From Bacillota bacterium (GTDB lineage Bacteria > Bacillota > Clostridia > Clostridiales > Clostridiaceae), in the NCBI GenBank assembly GCA_023435985.1, contig JAEZKY010000293.1, positions 1 through 7,393 on the forward strand: a DNA stretch of 7,393 nt, given 5' to 3'. Made by a program: the position numbers and the translations under genes. Each line of letters begins with the position of its first letter. Positions within the stretch are counted from its first letter, which is position 1. The notes beneath the pieces are model-generated. The model saw only the letters and a program-made list of their open reading frames with translations. It searched no databases and was not told the DNA's origin. This document shows positions 1 through 6,215 of the stretch, piece after piece.

Positions 1-2
1 CT

Positions 3-725
3 GAATTAAAATTTGTACTTTCTCAGCTTTATAATGATGCTGAGGACATGAAAGAATCAGTAAGGGTTAGAATTGAAGCAATGAGAATGGAATTACTTTC
101 TACTGGAAAGATTAAAATTGAAGAAAATGGAGTTAAAGTTACTCTAGACTATGGGGTTCCAAGTTCAAATCAAAAAGTTGCTACATGGAAAACTCCATCA
201 ACTGATAAGCCAATAGATGATATAAAGACTCTTGTTAAAGCGGTTAAGACTTCAAGTGGATCCACTTCAACTAGAGCATTAACATCAGATACTATTATAG
301 ATACAATTTGTAATTGTGATAGTGTAAGAAAAGCAATCTTCGGGGTAAATTCAGACATGATTCCAACAGTAGATGATTTAAATAATTTAATGTCTAGAAT
401 GAAGCTTCCTAAATTTGTTACTTATGATGAACTTTATAAGATAGAAACTGCCAAAGGGTATGATACTAAGAGATATTATCCTGAAAATAAAATAACTGTC
501 TTTAGTTCAAACAATCCAGGAGAAACTATTTATGGACTAACTGCTGAGGAAATTAAGATGATAGGAAATAATCAAATGGATGAAGCCGCAATGGTTGGAA
601 ATATTTTTGTTGGAACTTACTCAAAGCCTGATCCGGTAGTTGAATATACAAAAGCTGTGGCTACAGCTCTTCCATCTTGCCCTCATGCTGATGAAATTGG
701 GATTATGACTATAGCATTAAGTTAG
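3..725 (+). CDS. Major capsid protein, lambda gpE-type (5' partial)
   Basis: The reading frame is open from base 3, so the first in-frame ATG (base 48) is internal and the gene begins before the window. The visible part is 240 residues; gpE-family capsid proteins are usually about 340, so roughly the first 100 are missing. The protein would form the icosahedral shell. Two stretches support the family: an early segment with the pattern R-x-E-x-L-x-T-G-K-I-x-I followed by N-G-V and a DYGVP motif, typical of the Phage_cap_E family, and a C-terminal segment with TYSKPDPVVEYTKA followed by LPSCPHADEIGIMTIA, resembling the usual 'sa-lPv-np-a' ending. The neck genes directly downstream fit a capsid at this position. 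The assignment is by recalled family pattern, not alignment. The head type is lambda-like, although the tail module that follows is contractile. Confidence 0.85.
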   Translation, partial: ELKFVLSQLYNDAEDMKESVRVRIEAMRMELLSTGKIKIEENGVKVTLDYGVPSSNQKVATWKTPSTDKPIDDIKTLVKAVKTSSGSTSTRALTSDTIIDTICNCDSVRKAIFGVNSDMIPTVDDLNNLMSRMKLPKFVTYDELYKIETAKGYDTKRYYPENKITVFSSNNPGETIYGLTAEEIKMIGNNQMDEAAMVGNIFVGTYSKPDPVVEYTKAVATALPSCPHADEIGIMTIALS

Positions 726-768
726 GAATATGAGAGTATTTTCTCTCTTTCCCTATTTTGAGGAGGGA
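725..768 (+). promoter_or_regulatory. Possible competing RNA hairpins in the capsid-connector gap
   Basis: The 48-base gap after the capsid stop holds two mutually exclusive stems. Stem A pairs GGAA (725-728) with TTCC (749-752) and GAGAG (732-736) with CTCTC (743-747) around a six-base loop. Stem B pairs TCCCT (750-754) with AGGGA (764-768), which covers part of the AGGAGG Shine-Dalgarno sequence (761-766) of the next gene. Both share bases 750-752. Neither is followed by a U-run, so this is not an intrinsic terminator. A role in lowering connector translation relative to capsid is inference; such short stems also occur by chance. Confidence 0.3.
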
Positions 769-773
769 TTTTA

Positions 774-1052
774 ATGGCAATAACATTTACTGATGAAGAA
801 TATGAACAAATGGCAATTCAAGCTATAAGAGAATACAAAAATAAAGACATGAGGGATGATGAAATAAGACAAAAATATTCATTAGCTATAAAACTTATTA
901 TTGAAAATATAAAAAATTCGTTAACTGTTGATGGTAATATCAAACAAAAAGTACAAGGACCTCGTAGTGTTACCTATAAAGATGGGGAATACAAGATTAT
1001 TGATGATGTTATTAAAAATATGTTAGGTACTCAGTATGTTAGGATGTACTAG
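774..1052 (+). CDS. Phage head-tail connector protein (gp6/YqbG-like)
   Basis: This 92-residue protein probably forms the adaptor ring that binds the portal after DNA packaging and starts the neck. It begins with a helical, charged N-terminal half (acidic start TDEEYEQMAIQAI, then a second amphipathic helix). It ends with the pattern G-P-R-S-V-T-Y about two thirds along, and L-G-T-Q-Y-V-R-M-Y at the very end. This 'G-S-x-T-Y ... L-x-x-Y-x-R' ending is typical of small gp6/gp15-type connectors. The start is clear: AGGAGG (761-766) lies seven bases before the ATG. Its position as first gene after the capsid gene agrees with the role. The stop overlaps the upstream region of the next gene, so translation is probably coupled. 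The family call rests on position plus C-terminal pattern; the fold is not proven. Confidence 0.7.
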   Translation: MAITFTDEEYEQMAIQAIREYKNKDMRDDEIRQKYSLAIKLIIENIKNSLTVDGNIKQKVQGPRSVTYKDGEYKIIDDVIKNMLGTQYVRMY

Positions 1053-1053
1053 T

Positions 1054-1404
1054 ATGGAGTGGTTTTATGATAAAGAAATTCAAATCTATATTTACGATGA
1101 TGACATCAAAGACAAACATGGGATAAATAGAGAAGGATATGCATTATTTAAAACAGATGATCCTATTATGGCAGATGTACAACCTTATTCTACTGAGAAG
1201 GCTAAAAAAGATTATGGCTATGATATTGAGTGTACTAGAAGAATGTTTTGTGATATTATTCCAGAAATCACTGAAGATTGTATTATTAAATACAATAATC
1301 AATTCTATGAAGTTGCTAAAATACCATGGGATGATGATTATTTTGAAATTCTATTAAATGAAACTAAAGATGTAAATATTATTGAATCTGGTGATGAACA
1401 ATGA
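1054..1404 (+). CDS. Head closure (stopper) protein, XkdH/YqbH or SPP1 gp16-type
   Basis: This protein of 116 residues probably forms the ring that plugs the neck and joins the connector to the tail. It is predicted to be mostly beta strand. It has the common pattern of this class: a charged N-terminal strand (DKEIQIYIY), a K-H-G-x-N segment, a V-Q-P-Y-S-T-E-K-A motif matching the usual 'l-Q-P-l-s-x-e', and a late strand with I-I-K-Y-N-N-Q-F-Y-E-V, matching 'd-x-i-x-v-x-g-x-x-Y-x-V'. I chose ATG 1054, one base after the upstream stop, because AGGA (1041-1044) is nine bases before it. An in-frame ATG at 1036 would add six residues and overlap the connector gene, but has only a weak AGG upstream. 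The gene ends in an ATGA overlap with the next one. Assignment is by pattern and gene order. Confidence 0.65.
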   Translation: MEWFYDKEIQIYIYDDDIKDKHGINREGYALFKTDDPIMADVQPYSTEKAKKDYGYDIECTRRMFCDIIPEITEDCIIKYNNQFYEVAKIPWDDDYFEILLNETKDVNIIESGDEQ

Positions 1405-1802
1405 GAAGCTTTGAGGATGTAGCTAAGGAAATGCAAAATAAACTTCAAAAGACTAAAGATATAATTCTTGAGGAAATGGAAGAAAAAGCGACTACATGCG
1501 TTGGAGAGATTCAATCTAGGACACCAGTTAAAAGTGGAGATTTGAGGAGATCTATGACACATGGAAAACTCGAACTATTTAATAAGGTTTATAAAATTAA
1601 GCTGGGAAGTGCTTTGCCATATGCAAAACCAGTAGAGGAAGGGCATTATCAAGAAGTAGGAAGATACGTTCCTGCTATTGGAAAAAAATTAGTTAAGAGC
1701 TTTGTTCAAGGCAGGCATATGATAGGTGATAGTATAGCTATTTATCAAGTAGAACTGCAAAAAAGTATTAAATCAAGGCTAAAAAGTGAGGTGTTTAAAT
1801 GA
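1401..1802 (+). CDS. HK97 gp10-like neck/tail-completion protein (XkdI/YqbI-like)
   Basis: This 133-residue protein has the hallmarks of the HK97 gp10-like family: a long N-terminal helix (about residues 1-38), then the signature T-P-V-K-S-G-D-L-R-R-S-M, a strand leading to Y-A-K-P-V-E-E-G-H, and a final segment F-V-Q-G-R-H-M-I followed by a long C-terminal helix. Family members act at the head-tail joint or in tail completion and are found between head-closure and tail-terminator genes, as here. The start ATG overlaps the previous stop (ATGA), with GGTGAT (1390-1395) as Shine-Dalgarno sequence. It ends in a second ATGA overlap with the tail terminator gene, so the three neck genes are probably translationally coupled. 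Length is normal for the family. Confidence 0.87.
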   Translation: MRSFEDVAKEMQNKLQKTKDIILEEMEEKATTCVGEIQSRTPVKSGDLRRSMTHGKLELFNKVYKIKLGSALPYAKPVEEGHYQEVGRYVPAIGKKLVKSFVQGRHMIGDSIAIYQVELQKSIKSRLKSEVFK

Positions 1803-2239
1803 TTAAAGACAATGATATTTTATATGCTTTTACAGAAACATTAAATACAAAATTTAATTATAAAATTGATGTAAAGGATAATAGAAAAGAAGTTAAAGAA
1901 CCCACTTTCTTTGTATCATTAGCACCACTTACAACTGATAGTTATTTAAGATGGAATGAAAAGTTAATAAATGTTCGAATTATATATACCAATAATGTTA
2001 CTAATCAAGAAGAGTTGCTCAATATTAAAACTCAACTCGATGAGCTTTTTGATATGTATATAAAAGTTGGACCTACATCTCTTGTATTCAAGACAAAGAA
2101 ATTTGATAAAAGTGAAAATGATGATTTTCTAACATTAACAATAACAATTAGTTACTTAGATGGCAAAAGTAATATTCCAGATGCGGATAAGAGTGCTAAG
2201 CTTATGGAAAATTTAAATTACAGGGATGGTGATGAATAA
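1799..2239 (+). CDS. Phage tail terminator protein (YqbJ/XkdJ-like)
   Basis: This 146-residue protein probably forms the ring that ends tail-tube growth and docks the tail to the head. It shows the alpha/beta pattern of this class: an N-terminal helix (IKDNDILYAFTETL), a strand with Y-K-I-D-V, a P-T-F-F-V-S-L motif near residue 38 matching the usual 'P-s-F-f-v', a strand with V-R-I-I-Y, a helix around QEELLNIKTQLDELF, and a last strand L-T-L-T-I-T-I-S-Y, like the 'l-x-f-x-v-x-Y' ending of DUF6838-type terminators. GAGGTG (1788-1793) precedes the ATG, which overlaps the previous stop. Its place directly before the sheath gene is where XkdJ/YqbJ sits in PBSX and skin. The sequence is too variable in this class for a stronger claim. 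Confidence 0.7.
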   Translation: MIKDNDILYAFTETLNTKFNYKIDVKDNRKEVKEPTFFVSLAPLTTDSYLRWNEKLINVRIIYTNNVTNQEELLNIKTQLDELFDMYIKVGPTSLVFKTKKFDKSENDDFLTLTITISYLDGKSNIPDADKSAKLMENLNYRDGDE

Positions 2240-2241
2240 AT

Positions 2242-3324
2242 ATGGGAATGCAAAAAATTACAATTACATTAAAAGCCCTTGTGGATAGCGCAGTTACTAG
2301 AAGCTCCAGAGGAATTATGTGTTTAATTCTTAATGATCCTAATGTAACTGGTGTAATGACATACACAAGACTTAGAAATGTAAAAGATAATTATTCAGAT
2401 GCAAACAAAAAGATAATTACTAGATGCTTTAGTGATAGAGGCGTAAAAACATTAAAAGTAGCATGTTATAATTCAGCTGCAGAGGCACCCGAAACAATAG
2501 ATCATGCTTTAGTTTTACTTAATAATGTTAAGTTCAATTATATGGCTTGCCCTACAGCTAAAGAAACTGATGATAAACAAAAAGTAGCACAATTTATAAA
2601 AGACCAGAGAAAAAATAATAATATCCTGGTTAAGGCTGTGTTATGGAATTATGAAGGTGACTATGAAGGTGTAATTAACTTTATAAATGATACTGTAAAT
2701 ATGACAGATGGTACAATCTATACTGGTTTAGATTTTACTGTAGATATAGCTTGCTTAGCAGCTAATTGTGGTTTGAATAGTTCACTTACTAATATGGTAG
2801 TTGATGGAGTAAAATCAGTTAATAGTGTAGGTGATGATTTAGATTCTTTAGTTGATGCAGGAAAACTATTTTTGTTTTATGATTATGATATGGAAGCCGT
2901 TGTAATATCTAGAGCTGTTAATTCTAAAGTAACAATAGGATCTAATGAAAAAGACTCTCTTAAGAAAATACGCGTAATAGATATATTGGATTTACTAAGA
3001 GATGATATGAAGGTTACTTTTAAAAAGAGCTATCAAGGGAAGGTTGATAATTCTTTAAATAATAAGAGATTACTAGTGTCAGCCTTTAATTCATATTTAA
3101 GAGGAATGACCAAGCAAGGAGCATTGAATGATGGTCAAACATCTGAAACGCAACTTGATATAGAAGCTCAAAAGAATTATTTAGAAGACACTAAAGGAAT
3201 TGACTGTAGCGGTTTAAAAGATGAGGAGATATTAGCATATGATACAGATGAGCAAGTCTTTGTAAATGGTACTGCTTATGTAGATGATGCTATGGAAGAT
3301 TTAAATTTAGAATTAAACTTCTAA
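2242..3324 (+). CDS. Tail sheath protein (XkdK/YqbK family)
   Basis: This is the contractile sheath subunit that wraps the tube and drives it through the cell envelope. At 360 residues it is the short sheath type of PBSX, clostridial phages and diffocins. Features: N-terminal strand ITITLKALVDSAVTRSSRGI (residues 5-24), with the 'R-s-x-R-G-i' motif; a segment F-N-Y-M-A-C-P matching 'f-n-y-l-x-x-P'; V-K-A-V-L, then Y-E-G-V-I-N-F; A-C-L-A-A-N-C-G-L, matching the 'v-A-g-l-x-A-g' helix; V-I-S-R-A-V-N-S; the I-R-V-I-D-I-L-D-L-L-R-D-D helix; and a C-terminal D-I-E-A-Q-K-N-Y-L followed by D-D-A-M-E-D-L-N-L. The last two are conserved in the inter-subunit C-terminal region. GGTGATG (2228-2234) lies seven bases before the ATG. 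An in-frame ATG two codons later is a less well-placed alternative. The tube gene follows after 17 bases. Confidence 0.95.
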   Translation: MGMQKITITLKALVDSAVTRSSRGIMCLILNDPNVTGVMTYTRLRNVKDNYSDANKKIITRCFSDRGVKTLKVACYNSAAEAPETIDHALVLLNNVKFNYMACPTAKETDDKQKVAQFIKDQRKNNNILVKAVLWNYEGDYEGVINFINDTVNMTDGTIYTGLDFTVDIACLAANCGLNSSLTNMVVDGVKSVNSVGDDLDSLVDAGKLFLFYDYDMEAVVISRAVNSKVTIGSNEKDSLKKIRVIDILDLLRDDMKVTFKKSYQGKVDNSLNNKRLLVSAFNSYLRGMTKQGALNDGQTSETQLDIEAQKNYLEDTKGIDCSGLKDEEILAYDTDEQVFVNGTAYVDDAMEDLNLELNF

Positions 3325-3341
3325 GAATAGGAGGAAGTTAG

Positions 3342-3767
3342 ATGGATAAATTTACGGAAAATGACGTCGTTAATGGACGTTTTTTTAGTTTATGGATTAA
3401 TGGAGATAAATACGCTGAAGTAAAAACTGCAAGCGCTGAATCCTCATTGAAAACAGATGATGTACCAATTGCTGGGCAACTTGGCAATGGAAAAGTAATT
3501 ACTGGTGCAGATGGTGCTGGTTCTTTGGGTTTTCATAAGACATATAATGGCCTACTAAGGGAGATAAATGAATCTATTAAAAATGGAAAGCCATTTGTAT
3601 TTGACTTAATAAGTGAATTAAATGATCCAAATCAAGATAATATTGAACGTGTTATGATAGAAAATTGTAAAATTACTAAATTTAAAGTTGTAGATGCAGA
3701 TATAACAAAATTGTTAGAGAGCAGCTATGACTTTTCTTATAATCCTAATAATGTAACTTTTGAATAA
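3342..3767 (+). CDS. Tail tube protein (XkdM/YqbM family)
   Basis: This 141-residue protein forms the rigid inner tube through which DNA passes. It matches the XkdM family (formerly DUF2001) along its length: an N-terminal segment N-D-V-V-N-G-R-F-F-S-L-W-I-N-G, then A-E-V-K-T-A-S-A-E with P-I-A-G-Q (matching 'g-x-x-w-x-n-g-x-x-x-a-e-v-k-x-v-x-a' and the following variable loop), G-A-G-S-L-G-F-H-K-T-Y, P-F-V-F-D-L-I-S-E-L-N-D-P and a final S-Y-D-F-S-Y strand. AGGAGGA (3329-3335), six bases before the ATG, is one of the strongest ribosome sites in the window, fitting a highly expressed structural protein. It follows the sheath and precedes the chaperone gene, as in PBSX. Length is normal. Confidence 0.95.
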   Translation: MDKFTENDVVNGRFFSLWINGDKYAEVKTASAESSLKTDDVPIAGQLGNGKVITGADGAGSLGFHKTYNGLLREINESIKNGKPFVFDLISELNDPNQDNIERVMIENCKITKFKVVDADITKLLESSYDFSYNPNNVTFE

Positions 3768-3784
3768 GGAAGGATGATGTTAAT

Positions 3785-4189
3785 ATGGCACTAACTGCAG
3801 AAATGCTTTTAAAAAATAAAAAAGTAATAGAAGAAAGAACAGCAGAAAAGGAGACTACACTTAAAATAAAATCGTTAGAGGGATTAGTAGAAGATCCAAC
3901 CATTAAAATTAGATCATTAAATTATGCTGAAATAAGTAAAATACAAGAAGAAGCTGGTCAAGATAAGATTAAAATGGATATTTTAACTTGTTACAATGCA
4001 GTTGTAGAACCTAATTTGAAAGATAAAAAAGTACAAGAAGGTTATGAATGTAAAACTAATCCATATGGAATAGTAGAGAAAATTTTTGAGAAGCAAGATG
4101 TAATGTTTATTTCAGGCAAAATAGCTAAGCTTTCTGGACTAGCTGAAACTAAAGAGGAGAACGTAATTGAGGAAATAAAAAACGAATAA
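3785..4189 (+). CDS. Tail assembly chaperone, XkdN-like (zero-frame product)
   Basis: This 134-residue acidic, lysine- and glutamate-rich protein lies between tube and tape measure genes, the position of XkdN in PBSX and of gpG in lambda. Such chaperones bind the tape measure protein and recruit tube subunits, and are absent from the virion. Visible features: an N-terminal helix (residues 3-20), a central I-K-I-R-S-L-N-Y-A-E-I segment matching the 'f-x-v-r-x-l-t-x-x-e' pattern, a helix with Q-E-E-A-G-Q, and a C-terminal I-A-K-L-S-G-L followed by an acidic tail. The Shine-Dalgarno GGATGAT (3772-3778) lies six bases before the ATG. The last codons carry an A AAA AAC heptamer two codons before the stop, and the -1 frame is open from there on, so this is probably the shorter of two products. 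The next canonical start is 183 bases past the stop. Confidence 0.85.
   Translation: MALTAEMLLKNKKVIEERTAEKETTLKIKSLEGLVEDPTIKIRSLNYAEISKIQEEAGQDKIKMDILTCYNAVVEPNLKDKKVQEGYECKTNPYGIVEKIFEKQDVMFISGKIAKLSGLAETKEENVIEEIKNE
4177..4183 (+). promoter_or_regulatory. Programmed -1 frameshift slippery site (A AAA AAC)
   Basis: The heptamer reads A AAA AAC in the chaperone frame, the X XXY YYZ form known to allow -1 slippage. It lies between the last -1 frame stop (4168-4170) and the zero-frame stop (4187-4189), a 16-base stretch that is the only place where a shift could join the two frames. Shine-Dalgarno-like purines (GAGGAGA, 4154-4160, and GAGG, 4169-4172) lie upstream and could act as a stimulator, as in dnaX. 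Downstream, a possible stem (4216-4222 with 4232-4238) is about 32 bases away, farther than usual for a stimulator. Slippage is inferred; efficiency cannot be judged. Confidence 0.78.
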
Positions 4190-4368
4190 TTCGAGGTGAT
4201 TTGTATTTTAGGTACCTTGCTTATTATTTAAAAGCAGGATTTAAACCTGAATATCTAATCAACCTCGATTTTTATACTAGAGTGTTAATGACTGGGTGTA
4301 TGTTAGGGCAATATGAATTAGAACTTAATGATAAAGTTGCCCTAAATCCATTTATAAAAAAGAAGTAG
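4183..4368 (+). CDS. -1 frame extension of the tail assembly chaperone (gpGT-like)
   Basis: This stretch is coding-like but has no good start of its own. It is the -1 continuation of the chaperone: after slippage at 4177-4183 the next codon is CGA (4183), and 61 codons follow to a TAG at 4366-4368, giving a fusion of 194 residues. The extension starts with R-I-I-R-G-D and continues with aromatic-rich helices (Y-F-R-Y-L-A-Y-Y-L-K-A-G-F, then P-E-Y-L-I-N-L-D-F-Y and M-L-G-Q-Y-E), similar in kind to T-domains of gpGT-type chaperones, which contact tube subunits. PBSX carries a small ORF (xkzB) at this position. The alternative is independent translation from TTG 4201. GAGGTGAT (4193-4200) matches the anti-Shine-Dalgarno sequence but abuts that codon, so the spacing is poor. 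I consider frameshifting more likely. Confidence 0.75.
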   Translation, partial: RIIRGDLYFRYLAYYLKAGFKPEYLINLDFYTRVLMTGCMLGQYELELNDKVALNPFIKKK

Positions 4369-4374
4369 GAGGTG
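4367..4374 (+). promoter_or_regulatory. Strong Shine-Dalgarno of the tape measure gene
   Basis: AGGAGGTG overlaps both the TAG stop of the chaperone extension (4366-4368) and the GTG codon at 4372. The core AGGAGG ends eight bases before the in-frame ATA at 4381, a normal Firmicute spacing. It cannot serve GTG 4372, which lies partly inside it; only a weak AGAAG (4361-4365) precedes that codon. The site therefore bears directly on which start is used. Confidence 0.75.
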
Positions 4375-6204
4375 GTTTTTATAGAAGATGAGTTATTTGG
4401 GGGAGCTTTAACTATTAGAGATAATTTCTCTAGTATATTAAGTAAATTTTCTAGTGGTGTATTTACGGCTGGAAGTAGCTTTAGTAGCTTTACCTCGCAA
4501 GTAGGTGCTGTAGAAAGAGCAAATAGAGTTTCGCTACAAAATATGCAGAATGATATGAAAAGATATACTGATTTCTATGTAAGTCAAGGCTATAGTATGA
4601 AACAAGCTATGAGTAAAGCCACCTCATCTATTAGTAATGACGTACCAACTAGCGGAAATAAATGGGCTGATGCATTTGGTAAGATAAAACAAGCTGGAAC
4701 AGATGCATTTGATAATATCGGTCAGAAGATGCAAGATTTTAGTAATTCAACGCTTGGAACTTTAACAAAATTAACTGCAGGATTTATATCTGTAAAGGCT
4801 GCCATGGAGGGATTAAAAGAAGGCTTTAGCACTGGTATGGAGTATCAAAATTTAAGATTGGTTTTAGATAATCTTTATAAAAGTCCAGCAATTGGTGCCG
4901 AGAAATTTAAAATGGGTACAGATTTTGCGGCCAATAGTATATGGCAGGAAAGAGATGTTATAAAATCTTTATCTATGTTAAAAGGCGCTGGACTGGATGA
5001 TAGTAAAAATGAATTAACAGAAATGTCTGATTTAGGTTCATATGCGAAAGCAATGGGAGTAGGTGATATAAGCACTGCTACACGTGCTTATTCTGAAATG
5101 ATGATGGGCCGTTGGAACATGATGACTATGGATTTAAGCATAAACAGAGAAGAAGTAGAGAAATATGCAAAACAACATAATATGAAAACTTTTGATACTG
5201 GAACCGGGCAAATAACCGATAGATCTGCATTACAATCAGCATTTAGTGGATATATACAGGAGAGAGGATTAACAGGACTTACTGAAAAAATGGGACAGAC
5301 TGCGACTGGTAAACTTAGTACATTTAAAGATAATTTCACAAAATCATTAGCAGATTTAGTTGGAATCACCAATAACGGTGAAGTTAGAAGTGGTTCCTTA
5401 TTTGATAAATTCACTCAAGGCTTAGGGAAATTTACGACTAAAATTAAAGAGTTTTCGAAAAGCACTAATTTTAATAAAATGTCTGATATGCTTTCTAATC
5501 TAGGAAATAGTATTTACAGCGGATTTAGTTTTGTTTTAGATCATCCTGAATTAGCTGGAGATGTATTAAAACTAGGAATTGCACTTTGGACATTAGGGAA
5601 GGTTGGTTCCTTTATTTCAACAATAGGAGCAGTGGCAACTCTTTTTGGATCTGGCGGGGCATTTGCAGGTGTAGGAGCTGTATTACTCCCAATAGCCGGA
5701 ACAATAGGTCTAGTTGTAGCTGGATTTTTAGCATTAAAGTCAGCATTTTCTCCTGATGGTCTACTTAATAGAGGTATTAGTTGGTTAATAGGTAAAATAC
5801 CTGTCTTTGGAGAGGAGCTACAAAAAGGTTGGGATGAAAATACAAATGCTTTAGCAGATTTTTTCAATAAGGCTAAAGAAGGTTGGAAGATGCTACTCGG
5901 AATACCAATATCGGAACCTTCTAAAACAGATGATGTAACTGATTTAAGTAAATTAAAATGGTATGGCGAAAATGGGAAGGTCGCCACAGCCGATGAAGTT
6001 AGTAAAATTAAATTTAAAACAGCTTCAGATATGGTCAAAAGTGGAGACATAACTACAAATAGTTCTGCAGCTTATAATAATAAAACAGAAGTAAACTTTA
6101 ATATCGATAAAGTTGAAAAAACTGCTGATATAGATGAGTTTATGAATGAGGCTGTGAAAAGAATAGATAAACATGCACAAACAAGAAATAATTTAGATGA
6201 GTAG
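4372..6204 (+). CDS. Tail tape measure protein (XkdO-like)
   Basis: This 610-codon gene, the longest in the window, follows the chaperone pair and encodes the tape measure that sets tail length and probably leaves the tube during DNA injection. The N-terminal part (to about residue 145) is rich in Ser, Gly and Phe and helical. A mid-region with T-A-T-G-K-L-S-T-F-K-D-N-F near residue 310 resembles the usual 'g-k-l-s-n-l-k-d-s-f' of tape measures. Two hydrophobic segments lie at about 401-425 and 430-456. The C-terminus is charged and helical (ending KRIDKHAQTRNNLDE). No lysozyme or peptidase domain is visible. The given start, GTG 4372, is the only canonical start near the frame's beginning, but it overlaps the strong AGGAGG (4367-4372); in-frame ATA at 4381 has ideal spacing and may be the true start (607 aa). 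The first in-frame ATG is far inside, near codon 58. Confidence 0.92.
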   Translation: MVFIEDELFGGALTIRDNFSSILSKFSSGVFTAGSSFSSFTSQVGAVERANRVSLQNMQNDMKRYTDFYVSQGYSMKQAMSKATSSISNDVPTSGNKWADAFGKIKQAGTDAFDNIGQKMQDFSNSTLGTLTKLTAGFISVKAAMEGLKEGFSTGMEYQNLRLVLDNLYKSPAIGAEKFKMGTDFAANSIWQERDVIKSLSMLKGAGLDDSKNELTEMSDLGSYAKAMGVGDISTATRAYSEMMMGRWNMMTMDLSINREEVEKYAKQHNMKTFDTGTGQITDRSALQSAFSGYIQERGLTGLTEKMGQTATGKLSTFKDNFTKSLADLVGITNNGEVRSGSLFDKFTQGLGKFTTKIKEFSKSTNFNKMSDMLSNLGNSIYSGFSFVLDHPELAGDVLKLGIALWTLGKVGSFISTIGAVATLFGSGGAFAGVGAVLLPIAGTIGLVVAGFLALKSAFSPDGLLNRGISWLIGKIPVFGEELQKGWDENTNALADFFNKAKEGWKMLLGIPISEPSKTDDVTDLSKLKWYGENGKVATADEVSKIKFKTASDMVKSGDITTNSSAAYNNKTEVNFNIDKVEKTADIDEFMNEAVKRIDKHAQTRNNLDE

Positions 6205-6215
6205 AAAGGGTGTTA

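Noticed and set aside
725..752. Hairpin after the capsid gene as an intrinsic terminator
   Set aside because: The stem is interrupted and AT-rich at its ends, and no U-run follows; downstream neck and tail genes need read-through transcription.
726..773. Promoter in the largest clear gene-free gap
   Set aside because: I see no TTGACA-like -35 box with a properly spaced -10 box; the gap seems to hold only leader sequence and a ribosome site.
1139..1357. Alternative + frame of 72 codons within the head-closure gene
   Set aside because: It has no ribosome site and yields a Leu/Ile/Met-rich artefact sequence; the overlapping gene fits the operon by pattern and spacing.
3774..3794. Six-codon mini-ORF (ATG ATG ... 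TAA) overlapping the chaperone start
   Set aside because: The GGAAGG directly abuts its ATG, so initiation there is unlikely; it is better seen as the spacer and Shine-Dalgarno region of ATG 3785.
4183..4193. Small stem CGAA-TAA-TTCG around the chaperone stop codon as frameshift stimulator
   Set aside because: Four pairs with a three-base loop are too weak, and it starts within the slippery site itself, not five to nine bases downstream.
4474..4491. Perfect 9-base tandem repeat AGTAGCTTT in the tape measure gene
   Set aside because: It is only two copies, coding for S-S-F-S-S-F in a Ser/Phe-rich helical region; a small local duplication without a likely regulatory role.
5088..5414. Antisense open frame of 108 codons inside the tape measure gene
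   Set aside because: Same reason: a mirror of sense codons, no family resemblance, and opposite to a well-supported gene.
5541..6050. Antisense open frame of 169 codons inside the tape measure gene
   Set aside because: The product is an S/P/N-rich low-complexity sequence mirroring the sense codons, with no recognisable domain. The sense strand clearly encodes the tape measure protein, and the whole operon is on the + strand.
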